Part shown: positions 63,444-64,000 of the stretch, one piece after another | Position numbering within the stretch: position 1 is the first letter of the stretch | Layout of the letters: every line of letters begins with the position of its first letter | DNA from: Neisseriaceae bacterium ESL0693 | GTDB taxonomy: Bacteria > Pseudomonadota > Gammaproteobacteria > Burkholderiales > Neisseriaceae | NCBI GenBank assembly: GCA_029433475.1 | Contig: JAQTIE010000008.1 | Location: forward strand, 154,856-218,855 | Direction: 5' to 3' | DNA length: 64,000 nucleotides | Translations under genes and position numbers: made by a program | The notes under the pieces: generated by a model | Database searches by the model: none | What the model was told of the DNA's origin: nothing | The model's input: only the letters and a program-made list of their open reading frames with translations

Positions 63444-64000
63444 GTTACAGGAGGCGGTATTAATGGCGGCTGTATTCCTGATGTGAATCGCATTGGTCCG
63501 GAAAAGGTGGGTAAAATCTCCCGTGGCTATCATGCAGAATGCGGTGCCGCCTATCTTAAAAAACAATGGAAACCGGGCATAACAGCCGATATCTACTGGG
63601 AAATCCTGCCTTATCCGGACTGGCGTGCCAAGGTGCTACCGGGGGGGGGGTATGTGCATGATGATAAAGAATATTATTTAATTCGCCAGTATGATGAACA
63701 TCCGCATTACACCATACCCTTACCGCCGCCACCTGAAGGACGGATGGATTTTGATAAAGCAGCAGGCATAGACGTGCACTTTCTGGCCTGTAATCAGATA
63801 TTCATTACCTATGGCACGCGGGAAGAACAGGATAATTATGACTTACTGATGGGATTATTCCGCAAAAGTCAGAAACTGTGCCGTAAACGGCCGATCATAA
63901 AATCCATGGCGGACTATCGCAAACATAAGGCGGAAATGGATGCTATCCGCGAAGAGCGCAAGCAGATTCCGCAGGTGATTCTGCCGGAATACATAAAGCA
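63303..64000 (+). CDS. DUF3304-like lipoprotein, probable immunity protein, copy 2 (cut by window end)
   Basis: Hand translation from the ATG at 63303 gives an open frame to the end of the window (232 codons visible). The first 47 residues equal copy 1. Then VTGGGINGGCIPDVNRIGPEKVG and later segments (EYYLIRQYDEHPHYT, EEQDNYDLLMGLFRKSQKLC) diverge. The last part (KSMADYRKHKAEMDAIREER) is the same again. The product is three residues shorter in the middle. A G10 tract (63641-63650) is present and in frame. Because it runs off the edge, further units may follow. Confidence 0.65.
   Translation, partial: MNSKSLKLLLLVAVMGIGGCSSAFRPFVGSKDAYAAPVESVQYNYEDVTGGGINGGCIPDVNRIGPEKVGKISRGYHAECGAAYLKKQWKPGITADIYWEILPYPDWRAKVLPGGGYVHDDKEYYLIRQYDEHPHYTIPLPPPPEGRMDFDKAAGIDVHFLACNQIFITYGTREEQDNYDLLMGLFRKSQKLCRKRPIIKSMADYRKHKAEMDAIREERKQIPQVILPEYIK
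63641..63650 (+). repeat. Poly-G tract of ten in the second lipoprotein
   Basis: Ten G in a row, read as the last base of Pro and Gly-Gly-Gly. It is at the same codons as the tract in copy 1 although the exact phase differs by one base, and both frames are open. Confidence 0.75.

Noticed and set aside
1..64000. Canonical Neisseria DNA uptake sequences (ATGCCGTCTGAA and relatives)
   Set aside because: None noticed in any number; only two terminator arms resemble another dialect.

Overview
The window looks like a chromosomal segment of a betaproteobacterium in or near the Neisseriaceae. The evidence is the gene neighbourhoods (aroQ-accB-accC-prmA, and a zinc-ribbon protein followed by argA and yggX) and the protein sequences. 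G+C is moderate by eye. No canonical Neisseria DNA-uptake-sequence enrichment was seen, so the genus stays open; a host-associated, Snodgrassella-like lineage is possible but unproven. No rRNA, tRNA or complete CRISPR array was recognised.

Layout. (1) 1-950: left edge of a type I-C CRISPR-Cas operon (start of cas8c, complete cas5c). It is preceded by about 1.3 kb of AT-rich DNA with no cas3, a lone CRISPR-repeat 3' end and a hairpin. (2) 2.2-18.3 kb: housekeeping genes: moaC, mogA, azlCD, pntAB, gloA, queA, aroQ, accBC, prmA, a zinc-ribbon membrane protein, argA, yggX, a serine acetyltransferase-like gene and ppk. (3) 18.8-32.0 kb: a complete-looking contractile tail module of phage Mu type on the minus strand. 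It holds sheath, tube, frameshifted chaperone, tape measure, baseplate, fibre and fibre chaperone, with no head, packaging, transposase, regulator or lysis genes. This is a candidate tailocin. (4) 33-50 kb: dut, coaBC, a putrescine ABC transporter (potGHI) with a puuB-like oxidase, a kinase-like gene, fnr, hemN, nagZ, a Deg protease, nth, a thermonuclease-like gene, rpiA, ispF, ispD and dnaQ. (5) 50-55.2 kb: a candidate Fur-controlled small RNA, then an outer-membrane channel-macB-macA efflux operon whose upstream promoter overlaps a good Fur-box match. (6) 55.5-61.2 kb: coaD, small secreted and membrane proteins, a succinate-semialdehyde dehydrogenase, and lrgAB with a divergent LysR regulator. 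(7) 61.6-64.0 kb: tandem units of a truncated DUF2235-type (T6SS lipase-like) N-terminus plus a DUF3304-like lipoprotein. The two lipoprotein copies share identical 5' ends and near-identical 3' ends around diverged middles, and each carries a run of ten G inside its reading frame.

How the parts work together. The housekeeping blocks support molybdopterin, fatty-acid, isoprenoid, CoA, heme and polyamine metabolism. Three segments are about competition or defence: the Cas operon edge, the tail-only cluster, and the lipase-fragment/lipoprotein array. The best candidates for something undescribed are the Mu-type tailocin with its -1 frameshift chaperone and internal terminators, the recombining G-tract lipoprotein array, and the possible crRNA-like element upstream of cas5c.
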